NCBI RefSeq assembly: GCF_003385955.1
Contig: NZ_QRDW01000007.1
Location: 62,001-126,000, forward strand
From: Aestuariispira insulae
Lineage (GTDB): Bacteria > Pseudomonadota > Alphaproteobacteria > UBA8366 > Aestuariispiraceae
Direction: 5' to 3'
Length of the DNA: 64,000 bases
Numbering within the stretch: position 1 is the stretch's first letter; every line of letters starts with the position of its first letter. Of this stretch, positions 9,573 to 17,298 are shown one piece after another. The translations under genes and the position numbers were made by a program. The notes below the pieces were generated by a model, which saw nothing but the letters and a program-made list of their open reading frames with translations, was not told the DNA's origin and made no database searches.

Positions 9573-10432
9573 GCGCTTTCCTCCACGATGCCGGCAATGT
9601 TTTTCAGACCTGCCAGGGCCGTTTCCTGCAGGTCCGCGTCAATAGGATCCGATTGATAAACCAGATAAGTGGGGCGCTCGAATTCCGGCGCATTGGCAAC
9701 CCGGTGCAGGCGGCCCTGGGCAATCAATGGGGCCACCGTTTCCTCCAGGAAATAACCGGACCCGCCATGTTTCAGGATATGTTCCAACCCCACCGCGCCA
9801 AGCCCCACCGATAATTTTGGTGCCGGTGTTTCCGGAAAGGCCAGACTATGCTGTGCCCGGAAGGTATCCCCCCAGTCGACAAACACATAGCCAGTCACCC
9901 GGCCGCTTTCCACCACTCGGGGCGAAGTTGAAATCAGGATCAGTTTTTCAGTGAGATAGGGCTCAATGGTCAACTCTGCCCGTTGCTGAGGGTCATAGAG
10001 GATCGCCAGATCCAGCAAGCCATCACGTAATCGGTGCATCAGGGGTTCCGAGTATTCCGACAGGATTTGGGTGGCGATATCGGGTGCATGGGCCTGCATC
10101 CAGCCCAGCCAGGGCGCAGCGATCCGATCCCAGTGATTGAGCTGCACCCCCAGATTGACAATCGCCTTCAGATCCTCCGGCAGGGCAATTTCCTGGCGGG
10201 CCCGTTCCCAGGCGCGTACGGCAGTAAGGGCGTGACGGTGGAAATGATGGCCACCCGCGGTCAGTTCCGCCCCATTGCGCTTGCGCACGAAGAGGGGGCG
10301 GTTCAACCGATCTTCCAGCGCCTTGATCCGTGCACTGATCGTGGACTGGGTCACATGCAGCTTGTCCGCTGCCAACTGGAAACTGCCGGTGGCAGTCACT
10401 TCCAGGAAGGCACGCATATGTTCGATATTCAT
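9569..10432 (-). CDS. LysR-family regulator of the catabolic cluster
   Basis: A 287-residue LysR-type regulator. The N-terminal helix-turn-helix is FLEVTATGSFQLAADKLHVTQSTISARIKALE, followed by the linker and a periplasmic-binding-protein-like effector domain. I chose the ATG at 10432 because the classic LysR N-terminus (MNIEHMRAFLEV) begins there and GGGG lies about ten bases upstream; a GTG at 10450 would add six residues. It is co-transcribed with the downstream enolase-superfamily gene and divergent from the oxygenase gene at 10560, the usual layout for a LysR protein controlling the neighbouring pathway through the shared intergenic region. Confidence 0.9.
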   Translation of the reverse strand: MNIEHMRAFLEVTATGSFQLAADKLHVTQSTISARIKALEDRLNRPLFVRKRNGAELTAGGHHFHRHALTAVRAWERARQEIALPEDLKAIVNLGVQLNHWDRIAAPWLGWMQAHAPDIATQILSEYSEPLMHRLRDGLLDLAILYDPQQRAELTIEPYLTEKLILISTSPRVVESGRVTGYVFVDWGDTFRAQHSLAFPETPAPKLSVGLGAVGLEHILKHGGSGYFLEETVAPLIAQGRLHRVANAPEFERPTYLVYQSDPIDADLQETALAGLKNIAGIVEESA

Positions 10433-10559
10433 AGCACTTAGCCCCACCACGCCTCAGTAAAATTGAAAAATTCGATATTACGGTTAAATTATATTCGTTT
10501 GCTTTGTCAAAGGAAAATCAGGAATCCTCCAGTCATTCGGTTTTCATTCGGAGGCAGAC
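10433..10559. promoter_or_regulatory. Divergent promoter region, LysR / oxygenase operon
   Basis: This 127-base spacer is markedly AT-rich between 10460 and 10510 (contains ATTGAAAAATTCGATATTACGG) and separates two divergent units. LysR T-N11-A sites are expected here, but I could not single out one convincing dyad. GGAGG at 10550-10554 is the Shine-Dalgarno sequence of the oxygenase gene. Confidence 0.45.
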
Positions 10560-11456
10560 ATGAGCGACAATCTGGCCCTTGAGCAACGCCAATCAGGCAT
10601 TCCGGGCAGCCGCCCGGCCCTTTCCCAGATCATTGATCTGGAACGCTATCCCATTCACCAGCCCGATCACCCCGAGACAAAGGCTTTGATCCGTCGCTGC
10701 CGGGAGGAATTGGACGATGTGGGCTGTGCTGTCATCTCCAATTTCGTCACGACAGCCTCACTTGCCCGCATGCAGGCCGAAGCCGAGCGGTTGATGCCGC
10801 AGACCTTCTGGAGCCAGGATGACCATACCCCCTACATGACCAAGGACGATCCATCCCTGCCTGCCGATCACCCCCGGCGCTTTTTCCAGAAACGCACCAG
10901 CGGCTTCATCAATTCCGATTTCCTGGAAGAAAGCTCGGATCTGCGCACCATTTATGACTGGCAGGGCATGACCGATTTCATCAGTGCCTGCGTTGGTGTC
11001 GCACCCCTCTATTGCTGGGCCGACCCCTTGGGCCGCAACCCTTATTCCATCATGAATGAAGGCGGCTATTTCCCCTGGCATTTTGACGGCAATGAATTCA
11101 CCGTCTCGATCCTGGTCCAGGAAGCCGAGGCTGGCGGCATTTTTGAATATTGCCCGGATATCCGCAGCCCGGAGGCCGAAAATTTTGATCATGTTAAGTC
11201 CGTTTTGAACGGCGGGCGTGACGGGGTGCGGGAACTGCCCCTGAAACCGGGCGACCTGCAGCTGTTCAAGGGGCGCTTCTCCATGCACCGGGTCACCAAA
11301 GTTCAAGGCCCACGCCAGCGGATCATCGCCCTGCCGACCTATGTGAAAGATCCCGACAGCGTCAACCGCCCGGAACGGGCCAAGCAGTTTTATGGCCGGG
11401 CCCTGCCGATCCATTTTGAGCGCGAGGCGATCCGCCCCGACCGGCTGGCAGATTAG
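10560..11456 (+). CDS. Fe(II)/2-oxoglutarate-dependent oxygenase
   Basis: A 298-residue double-stranded beta-helix oxygenase. The facial triad is visible: H174 and D176 in FPWHFDGNEF and H243 in MHRVTKVQG, with R253 (GPRQRIIAL) placed to bind 2-oxoglutarate. It would hydroxylate or otherwise oxidise a small carboxylate while converting 2-oxoglutarate to succinate. It resembles bacterial HalD/ArpA-like proteins more than TauD or phytanoyl-CoA hydroxylase, but the substrate is unknown. A good Shine-Dalgarno (GGAGG) precedes the ATG. It leads an operon with a 3-hydroxyisobutyrate-dehydrogenase-like and a class II aldolase/adducin protein, implying a catabolic oxidation. Confidence 0.8.
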   Translation: MSDNLALEQRQSGIPGSRPALSQIIDLERYPIHQPDHPETKALIRRCREELDDVGCAVISNFVTTASLARMQAEAERLMPQTFWSQDDHTPYMTKDDPSLPADHPRRFFQKRTSGFINSDFLEESSDLRTIYDWQGMTDFISACVGVAPLYCWADPLGRNPYSIMNEGGYFPWHFDGNEFTVSILVQEAEAGGIFEYCPDIRSPEAENFDHVKSVLNGGRDGVRELPLKPGDLQLFKGRFSMHRVTKVQGPRQRIIALPTYVKDPDSVNRPERAKQFYGRALPIHFEREAIRPDRLAD

Positions 11457-11470
11457 AAAGGGAAACCGCC

Positions 11471-12370
11471 ATGAAAATAACCTTCATCGGTTTGGGCAAT
11501 ATGGGCGCTCCCATGGCCGCGAACCTGGCCCGTGCCGGATATGACCTCACCGTCTGTGACCTGGATCCGGCCAAGGCAACTGAATTGCAATCATTGGGCG
11601 CCACGTTCGTGGATAGCCCCGAAAAGGCGGTGCAGCATACCGATATCGTGATGACCTCACTGCCGGGGCCGAAACAGATTGAAGCCATGGCCGGGCCGGC
11701 CATGCTGGAGGCCATGAAACCGGGATCGGTCTGGATCGAGCTTTCCACCAATAACCTGGAGGTAGAGCGGTCGGTCCGGGCAAAAGCAGAAAAACAAGGC
11801 GTTGAAATGCTCGATGCCCCGGTCAGCGGCGGCACCGAAGGCGCGGCCAAAGGCACCTTAACCATCATGGTCGGCGGTGATCTGCCGGTCTTCAAACGCT
11901 GCCAGCCTCTGCTGGAAGTGATCGGTGGCAATGTGATGCATCTGGGCGATCATGGGGCGGGCTATGTCGCCAAAATTGCCCAGGTGGTTCTGTGTTATTT
12001 GCATTCCGTCGCCCTTTCCGAAGCTCTGATGCTGGGTGTCAAGGGCGGGGTCGACGCTGCCACCATGCTCGCCATCATCCAGAATAGCACCGGCACATCC
12101 TATGTGGCCGACCGATACGGGCCCCCTTTGCTGGACGGCACCTATGATCCGGGCTTTGCCCTGGGCCTGGCGCACAAAGACATGCGCCTGACACTGGAAC
12201 TGGCGCAATCGATCAGCGCGCAACTGCCCCTATGCACCCAGGTCGAAGATCTCTATGGCCGCGCCGTCAAAGCCTTCGGCCCGGACCAAAACCATTTGAT
12301 GGCCCTGCGCCTGCTGGAAGAGGCCAATGGGCAATATCTGCGCAAACAGGACCAGCGGGAAACCGCTTAA
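11471..12370 (+). CDS. 3-hydroxyisobutyrate dehydrogenase-like beta-hydroxyacid dehydrogenase
   Basis: A 299-residue NAD(P)-dependent dehydrogenase of the 3-hydroxyisobutyrate/tartronate-semialdehyde/L-threonate family. The Rossmann motif is at residues 6-17 (IGLGNMGAPMAA), the substrate loop is DAPVSGGTEGA (115-125) and the catalytic lysine is K168 in AKIAQVV. The two asparagines that usually follow (KxxNN) are Gln171 and Val172 here, which should change substrate binding. It starts 14 bases after the oxygenase stop codon, with GAAAGGGAAA as the ribosome-binding site. Its pairing with a class II aldolase resembles threonate-type pathways, but no kinase is present. Confidence 0.85.
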   Translation: MKITFIGLGNMGAPMAANLARAGYDLTVCDLDPAKATELQSLGATFVDSPEKAVQHTDIVMTSLPGPKQIEAMAGPAMLEAMKPGSVWIELSTNNLEVERSVRAKAEKQGVEMLDAPVSGGTEGAAKGTLTIMVGGDLPVFKRCQPLLEVIGGNVMHLGDHGAGYVAKIAQVVLCYLHSVALSEALMLGVKGGVDAATMLAIIQNSTGTSYVADRYGPPLLDGTYDPGFALGLAHKDMRLTLELAQSISAQLPLCTQVEDLYGRAVKAFGPDQNHLMALRLLEEANGQYLRKQDQRETA

Positions 12371-12401
12371 CCCCGCAAAACGGATTTAGGAGAAGAAGAC
12401 A

Positions 12402-13175
12402 ATGAATCGCGAACTGAAAGCAGAAGATTTCAAGAGCGCCGTGGGCAACAGCGGTATCTCGCCGGAAGAATGGGAGGCCCGTGTCGAACTGGCCGCTCTT
12501 TACCGGCTGGCCGCCCTGTTCGGTTATGACGATCTGATCTGGAACCATATCACCATGCGGGTGCCAGGCACCGATCATCAGTTCCTGCTCAATAAATTCG
12601 GCCTGCTCTATAACGAGGTCACCGCCTCCAACCTGATCAAGGTGGATGAGCAGGGCAATGTGCTGCACGGCCCGACCGACGTGAATACCGCAGGCTTCGT
12701 CATCCACAGCGCAATCCATCTGGCGCATCCCGATATGAAGGTGGTGTTTCATGCCCATGCCCCGGAGGGCCTGGCGGTGACCGCGCTCAAAGACGGACTG
12801 GATTATCTGATCCAGGACACCTCCATGCTCTATGGCGATATTGGTTATCATGATTGGGAGGGCCTGTCGCTCACCCTGGAAGAGCGGGATCATCTGGCAA
12901 AAAACATTGATGGCAAAAGCTGCCTGATCATGCGTAACCACGGTTTCCTGACCGTGGGGGAGACGGCGGGCGAAGCCTTCATGAATATGTATTACCTGAT
13001 CCGCGCCTGCAAAGTGATGATCCAGGCCCATTCCACCGGGTTGGAACTGGACAAGGGACCGCAAGAAATCTGGGACCTGTCCCGCCGTCAATATAACGAT
13101 TTCCCGCCGGGCAAATATGAATGGCCTGCCCTGCTCCGACTGCTGGATCAGAAAGATCCGTCCTACCGGCAGTGA
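12402..13175 (+). CDS. Class II aldolase/adducin-domain protein
   Basis: A 257-residue protein of the class II aldolase/adducin family. Zinc ligands are visible as H117 and H119 (VVFHAHAPEG) and H180 (RNHGFLTVG). In true fuculose- and ribulose-phosphate aldolases a catalytic Glu lies shortly before the first His pair; the equivalent segment here reads NTAGFVIHSAIH without it, as in the adducin-like bacterial branch of unknown chemistry. It could therefore be a decarboxylase or a non-canonical aldolase. A strong ribosome-binding site (AGGAG) precedes it. It is the last gene before an intrinsic terminator at 13183-13218. Confidence 0.82.
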   Translation: MNRELKAEDFKSAVGNSGISPEEWEARVELAALYRLAALFGYDDLIWNHITMRVPGTDHQFLLNKFGLLYNEVTASNLIKVDEQGNVLHGPTDVNTAGFVIHSAIHLAHPDMKVVFHAHAPEGLAVTALKDGLDYLIQDTSMLYGDIGYHDWEGLSLTLEERDHLAKNIDGKSCLIMRNHGFLTVGETAGEAFMNMYYLIRACKVMIQAHSTGLELDKGPQEIWDLSRRQYNDFPPGKYEWPALLRLLDQKDPSYRQ

Positions 13176-13182
13176 TTGAGAC

Positions 13183-13218
13183 TGGCGCCTCTCCCCATAG
13201 GGAGGCGCCACCTTTTTT
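13183..13218 (+). terminator. Intrinsic terminator inside the catabolic cluster
   Basis: TGGCGCCTC (13183-13191) and GAGGCGCCA (13202-13210) form a perfect 9-bp stem with a 10-base loop. It is followed by six T residues (13213-13218). It lies eight bases after the aldolase stop codon and 13 before the SDR start, separating or attenuating the second half of the cluster. Confidence 0.8.
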
Positions 13219-13230
13219 GTTGGGAGGGAG

Positions 13231-14010
13231 ATGATGCGGATATCGCTTGAAGGAAAACGCGCCTTTGTCAGCGCTGGCGGGGCCGGAATGGGCCGCGCCA
13301 CCTGCCTGGCCTTTCGCGATTTGGGGGCCGAGGTCTTCACTTGTGACATAGACGGGACGGCACTGGAAAGCCTGCCGGATGACATCCACGCATTCACCTG
13401 CGATGTGGCAGAACCGGACGCCGTTGCCAATCTGATGGCCGAAGTCACAGCAGGCGGACTGGATATCCTGGTCAATAACGCAGGCATCGCGGGGCCCACC
13501 GCACCGGTTGAACAGATCTTAATTGAGGATTGGCAGCGCACCCAGGATATCTGCCTCAATGCCCAATTTTATTTCGCCCGCGCCGCCATACCGGCTTTCA
13601 AACGCGCGAAGGGCGGGGTGATCATCAATCTGGTCTCTGCAGCCGGGATCATGGGTTTCCCAAACCGTGCGCCCTATGTGGCCGCCAAATGGGCGGTGAC
13701 CGGCTTTACCAAGACATTGGCCATGGAACTGGGGCCTGCCAACATCCGGGTCAACGGCATCGTGCCCGGCAATGTCAATGGCGAACGAATGGAGCGTGTC
13801 ATCCGTGATCATGCCGCAGCCGATGGTATCGCAGAGGAAAAAGTACGCGCCCTCTATGCCATAGGCACCTCCATGCAATGTTATGTCGATCCAGAGGAAA
13901 TCGCCGGTCTCATTGCCTTCCTGGCTTCTGACCATGGCCGGCATATCTCCGGTCAGATCATCGGCGTCGACGGCCACACTGAAACTCTTTTTCCCCGCAT
14001 CCCGGCGTAG
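13231..14010 (+). CDS. Short-chain dehydrogenase/reductase
   Basis: A 259-residue classical SDR. Seen: the cofactor-binding glycine motif as SAGGAGMGRAT (residues 15-25, with Ser where Thr is usual), an acidic residue (CDID) ending the second strand that favours NAD, NNAGIAGP, the catalytic Ser in NLVSAAGI, and YVAAK carrying the catalytic Tyr and Lys. The C-terminus GVDGHTETLF is typical. It would interconvert a secondary alcohol and a ketone in the cluster's pathway. GGGAGG is the ribosome-binding site; the start may be either codon of ATGATG. It is the first gene after the internal terminator. Confidence 0.88.
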   Translation: MMRISLEGKRAFVSAGGAGMGRATCLAFRDLGAEVFTCDIDGTALESLPDDIHAFTCDVAEPDAVANLMAEVTAGGLDILVNNAGIAGPTAPVEQILIEDWQRTQDICLNAQFYFARAAIPAFKRAKGGVIINLVSAAGIMGFPNRAPYVAAKWAVTGFTKTLAMELGPANIRVNGIVPGNVNGERMERVIRDHAAADGIAEEKVRALYAIGTSMQCYVDPEEIAGLIAFLASDHGRHISGQIIGVDGHTETLFPRIPA

Positions 14011-14031
14011 ATACCGGACAGAGAGGCTGAT

Positions 14032-15150
14032 ATGTCAGACAACCACACCATCACCCGGATCGCCGCTTATGAAGCCAGATTGCCCGTGGTCGGCGGCGAA
14101 TATCGCATGTCCCATGGAAAAGTGATCAAGGAAGCGGTCAGCATCGTGGTCCGGATCGAGACCGATGGCGGGCTGGCCGGTCATGGCGAGGCCTGCCCGC
14201 TGGGCTCGAATTATCTGCCGGCCTATGCCGGTGGCGTGGTTCCGGGATTGGCCGAGCTGGCACCGAACCTGTTGGGCCGGAGCGCCATCGAGATCGATCC
14301 GCTGAACCGGCGGATGGACGCTCTTTTTAAAGGGCATGCCTATGTCAAATCGCCCATTGATGTGGCCTGCTGGGACATTCTGGGACAGGCAACGGGGCAA
14401 CCGGTCTGGCGTCTGCTGGGCGGCCGGGCGCAAACTGGCGTGCCGCTTTATCACTCGCTTACCAGCGATACACCGGAAGCCATGGTGACCAACGCCGCCC
14501 ATTATCGGGAAAAGGGCTACAGGCATTTCCAGATCAAATGCGACGGCCATGTGGAAATGGATATCGCCCGGATACGCGCCGTCTGTGGTGCCAGACAGCC
14601 GGGAGAAACCTTCATCGCCGATTCCAACCAGGGCTGGACCCAGCATGAGGCAATGACCGTGATCCAGGCCGTGCGCAATATCCAGGTCTATATTGAACAG
14701 CCCTGCGCGACCCTGGCCGAATGCCTGGCGGTCAGGGAAAAATCACCCCATGCCTTCAAGCTGGATGAAACCATCGACAGCGTGCATGCCCTGTTGGATG
14801 GCTGGCAGAAAAACGCCATGGATGTGGTCTGCCTCAAGGTGTCCAAGGTGGGCGGCCTGAGCAAGGCGCGGCAGATCAGGGATCTGTGCGCCTCCATGGG
14901 CCTCGCCATGACGGTCGAGGATGTCTGGGGCAGTGATATCGTGACCGCGGCACTGGGCCATCTGGCCATTTCGACGGCGCCGCCGGTGATGCTGAACGCC
15001 ACCGACCTCAACCGGTATAATATTGGATCTATTGCCGAGGGCGCGCCCAAGGTGGCCGAGGGGCGCATGATGGTATCCGACCGACCGGGCCTTGGCATAA
15101 ACCCACGCTGGGATGTGCTGGGCGAACCCGTCTTTGATCTTTCCATTTAG
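14032..15150 (+). CDS. Enolase-superfamily enzyme, MLE-type
   Basis: A 372-residue member of the mandelate racemase/muconate lactonizing family. Mg ligands are D197 (ADSNQ), E222 (IEQPC) and D245 (KLDET). General acid/base lysines are K169 in FQIKCD and K269 in CLKVSK, so it belongs to the MLE-like group, unlike the MR-type enzyme at 8490-9572. The first lysine of the usual KxK motif is Gln167. Family members include dipeptide epimerases, cis-3-hydroxyproline dehydratase and betaine or N-acyl amino acid racemases; nothing here decides between these. It lies 21 bases after the SDR. Confidence 0.83.
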   Translation: MSDNHTITRIAAYEARLPVVGGEYRMSHGKVIKEAVSIVVRIETDGGLAGHGEACPLGSNYLPAYAGGVVPGLAELAPNLLGRSAIEIDPLNRRMDALFKGHAYVKSPIDVACWDILGQATGQPVWRLLGGRAQTGVPLYHSLTSDTPEAMVTNAAHYREKGYRHFQIKCDGHVEMDIARIRAVCGARQPGETFIADSNQGWTQHEAMTVIQAVRNIQVYIEQPCATLAECLAVREKSPHAFKLDETIDSVHALLDGWQKNAMDVVCLKVSKVGGLSKARQIRDLCASMGLAMTVEDVWGSDIVTAALGHLAISTAPPVMLNATDLNRYNIGSIAEGAPKVAEGRMMVSDRPGLGINPRWDVLGEPVFDLSI

Positions 15151-15165
15151 CACGAGGCCCATCAG

Positions 15166-15483
15166 ATGAGCGGTTGGACATTCCTGTTGTTGGGCATCGT
15201 GACGGAGGTGGCGGGCACTTTTTGCATGAAGCTTTCCCATGGCTTCACCCATATGGTCCCCTCAGTCCTGTTCGTCATTTTCTTTGCCATTGCCCTGGCA
15301 CTGATCAACCTGTCGATGAAAACCATTGATATGAGCGTTGCCTACGCGATCTGGTCCGGGGTCGGTATCGCCTGCCTCGCGGTACTCGGAATCCTTTTCC
15401 TGGGCGAACCCGTGACCGCGCCAAAGCTCATTTTCATCGCCTTCATCGGCATCGGTGTAGTCGGCCTGCACGCCTATGGATAG
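15166..15483 (+). CDS. SMR-family transporter, EmrE/Qac subtype
   Basis: A 105-residue four-helix small multidrug resistance protein working as a dual-topology dimer. The essential membrane glutamate is E14 in VTEVAGTFCMKLSHGFT, and helix 3 has VAYAIWSGVGIACLAVLG; both match the quaternary-ammonium (EmrE) group rather than the guanidinium exporters. Proton-driven efflux of a quaternary or polyaromatic cation is the family function. Its place between an enolase-superfamily enzyme and a hydroxyacid reductase in a catabolic operon suggests the pathway handles a cationic amine, or that the transporter exports a by-product; both are inference. Confidence 0.85.
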   Translation: MSGWTFLLLGIVTEVAGTFCMKLSHGFTHMVPSVLFVIFFAIALALINLSMKTIDMSVAYAIWSGVGIACLAVLGILFLGEPVTAPKLIFIAFIGIGVVGLHAYG

Positions 15484-15498
15484 TGAGGGGCCATCCGA

Positions 15499-16425
15499 AT
15501 GACGATCCTGCTCAATAATAACGGCTATGGGAATGCGTGCTGGGCGCGCGAAATCACCCAACTGCTGCCCGATATGTCGGTTCATGTCTATCCCGACATT
15601 CCCGACCCCATGGCGATTCGCTATGCCCTGGTCTGGGATCATCCGGATGGCGACCTGCAGCGCTATCCAAACCTCCGGGCGATCCTATCCCTCGGTGCAG
15701 GTGTCGAACATCTGACCAGGGACCCCGACCTGCCGAATGTGCCTGTGATACGTCTGGCTGATCCGGCCGTGGCCCGCGACATGGCCCATCACAGCCTCTA
15801 TTGGGTACTCAATTTCCACCGCCATTATCACCGATATGCCACCCAACAGCCCCAAAAACACTGGCAGCGCCACCAGGCCTCCGCCCCCGCTGACTTTCAG
15901 GTCGGCGTGCTCGGGCTGGGGCAGATCGGCCAGACCGTTGCCCGCACCATCGCCGGAAACGGCTACGCGGTTTCCGGCTGGGATTTAAGTGAAAAGCATC
16001 TTCCCCAAATTGCCTGTCACCATGGCGGGGACGCGCTTGCGGGCTTTCTCACCGGCCTGGACCTGGTGATCAACTGTCTACCGCTTACCCCGGCCACCGC
16101 CGGCATGATCGATGATGATTTCCTGGCCCGGCTGCCAGAAGGGGCATTCCTGGTCAATATCAGCCGCGGCGGTGTGATTGATCATGACGCCCTGCTGGGT
16201 GTCCTGGATCGTGGATACCTGGCCGCCGCGGCACTGGATGCCTTTGAAACCGAACCGCTGCCTGAAACTTCTCCGCTCTGGCAGCATGACGGGATCCATA
16301 TCACCCCGCATATGAGCGGCGCCACCTATGCACGTTCCGCCGCCCGCATCGTTGCCGAAAATATTCACCGCCTGGAGCGGGGAGAAACCCCGTATCCTCT
16401 CTATGACCGGAGACGGGGTTTTTGA
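15499..16425 (+). CDS. GhrA-type glyoxylate/hydroxypyruvate reductase
   Basis: A 308-residue D-isomer 2-hydroxyacid dehydrogenase. The NAD(P) motif is GVLGLGQIGQTV (about 135-146). The catalytic set follows in order: Arg in NISRGGVID, Glu in FETEPLPETSPLW and His in HITPHMSGAT. The overall plan, including the N-terminal VWDHPDGDL/LGAGVEHL region, matches E. coli GhrA. It reduces glyoxylate or hydroxypyruvate to glycolate or glycerate, so the pathway of this cluster may end in a C2 or C3 keto acid. It is the last gene of the second transcription unit, 15 bases after the SMR gene. Confidence 0.88.
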   Translation: MTILLNNNGYGNACWAREITQLLPDMSVHVYPDIPDPMAIRYALVWDHPDGDLQRYPNLRAILSLGAGVEHLTRDPDLPNVPVIRLADPAVARDMAHHSLYWVLNFHRHYHRYATQQPQKHWQRHQASAPADFQVGVLGLGQIGQTVARTIAGNGYAVSGWDLSEKHLPQIACHHGGDALAGFLTGLDLVINCLPLTPATAGMIDDDFLARLPEGAFLVNISRGGVIDHDALLGVLDRGYLAAAALDAFETEPLPETSPLWQHDGIHITPHMSGATYARSAARIVAENIHRLERGETPYPLYDRRRGF

Positions 16426-16692
16426 GATTACGAAACGTCATCAACATGCCATCCAGGCAACAGCCGGTCTTAAAACCGGAAACGAACATGGTTTCAGGAG
16501 CAGCTCTAAAGTCTTGAAGAAACTATATTTAGCGCCAAAGCTTCTTCCTTCCTGCAAACCCCATTGCCATAAGTGACAATTGTCTAAAATGCCATCTAAT
16601 GACAGTTCTTGGATACCTCGAGCAAATATTTCCTTCTCCCCAGAAGCGGGGAAAGGTCTGAAGGCTAAAAGATATTTTCCAGGAGCTGATCC
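16426..16692. other. Non-coding spacer between catabolic cluster and fimbrial locus
   Basis: No convincing gene. It holds a small hairpin (CCGGT-CTTAAA-ACCGG near 16462-16477, no T-run), an AT-rich stretch around 16515-16640 that probably includes the fimbrial promoter, and a TCCCC/GGGGA hairpin close to 16637-16652. The ribosome-binding site AGGAG of the DUF4402 gene ends it. Confidence 0.5.
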
Positions 16693-17277
16693 ATGTTCAA
16701 GAAAAACCGTTTCTCCATAACCGGACTGTGCCTTTCGGCACTGCTGGCCGCATCCCCAACTGCCTGGGCTGATGAGGTCTCTGCAACAACTGGGGGAAAG
16801 GCACTCATCCAGATCACCATTTCCAGCACCACTGCCCTGAATTTCGGAACGATGGTTTCCTCCACCTCCAGCAGCAATACCGCCACGGCATTCACCATTC
16901 CAGCCAAGGCGCCTAGCAGCTATACCGCAGGCAGTGATTACACCGTCGCCGGCGGCGACGGTTACCGCCTCACCTCGTCCACCTCCACTCCGGGTGAAAT
17001 CTCTCTCATCGCCAATGATGCAGAGCCCGTCACACTCACCCTGACTAACGGTGGTTGCAGTGATACGGGGCTAGCCTTTACGACATTGACTGGCACCCAT
17101 CCTCAAGCCGCCGGAGACGTAACCCTCTCCGCCGCGGCAGACGGCACCTCTGCCACCACAGACATCACTTACGAAACCGGCAAAACCGCAATCTATATCG
17201 GGGGCACAGTTACTGTCGACGCCAACACCAATGGTGAAAGCGGCTGCAGCTATACCGTCGGCGCGGCTTACAAATGA
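16693..17277 (+). CDS. DUF4402 exported protein, probable fimbrial subunit
   Basis: A 194-residue secreted protein with a clear signal peptide (about residues 1-26, cleavage after AWA). The mature part is Ser/Thr/Gly-rich and beta-rich, low in Lys, with two cysteines (GGCSD and SGCSYT) that could form one disulfide. ALNFGTMVSS near the N-terminus and the terminal GCSYTVGAAYK strand are typical of DUF4402 proteins, which sit next to chaperone-usher genes and behave like pilin subunits. A PapD-like chaperone follows directly. It is the only subunit gene in the locus, so any fibre would be a homopolymer. Good AGGAG ribosome-binding site. Confidence 0.78.
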   Translation: MFKKNRFSITGLCLSALLAASPTAWADEVSATTGGKALIQITISSTTALNFGTMVSSTSSSNTATAFTIPAKAPSSYTAGSDYTVAGGDGYRLTSSTSTPGEISLIANDAEPVTLTLTNGGCSDTGLAFTTLTGTHPQAAGDVTLSAAADGTSATTDITYETGKTAIYIGGTVTVDANTNGESGCSYTVGAAYK

Positions 17278-17298
17278 TCATTTAGATCTGCACCCATC

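Noticed and set aside
12267-13559. A 430-codon minus-strand frame across the aldolase and SDR genes
   Set aside because: It spans three real genes, including a terminator, on the opposite strand and has no conserved motifs.
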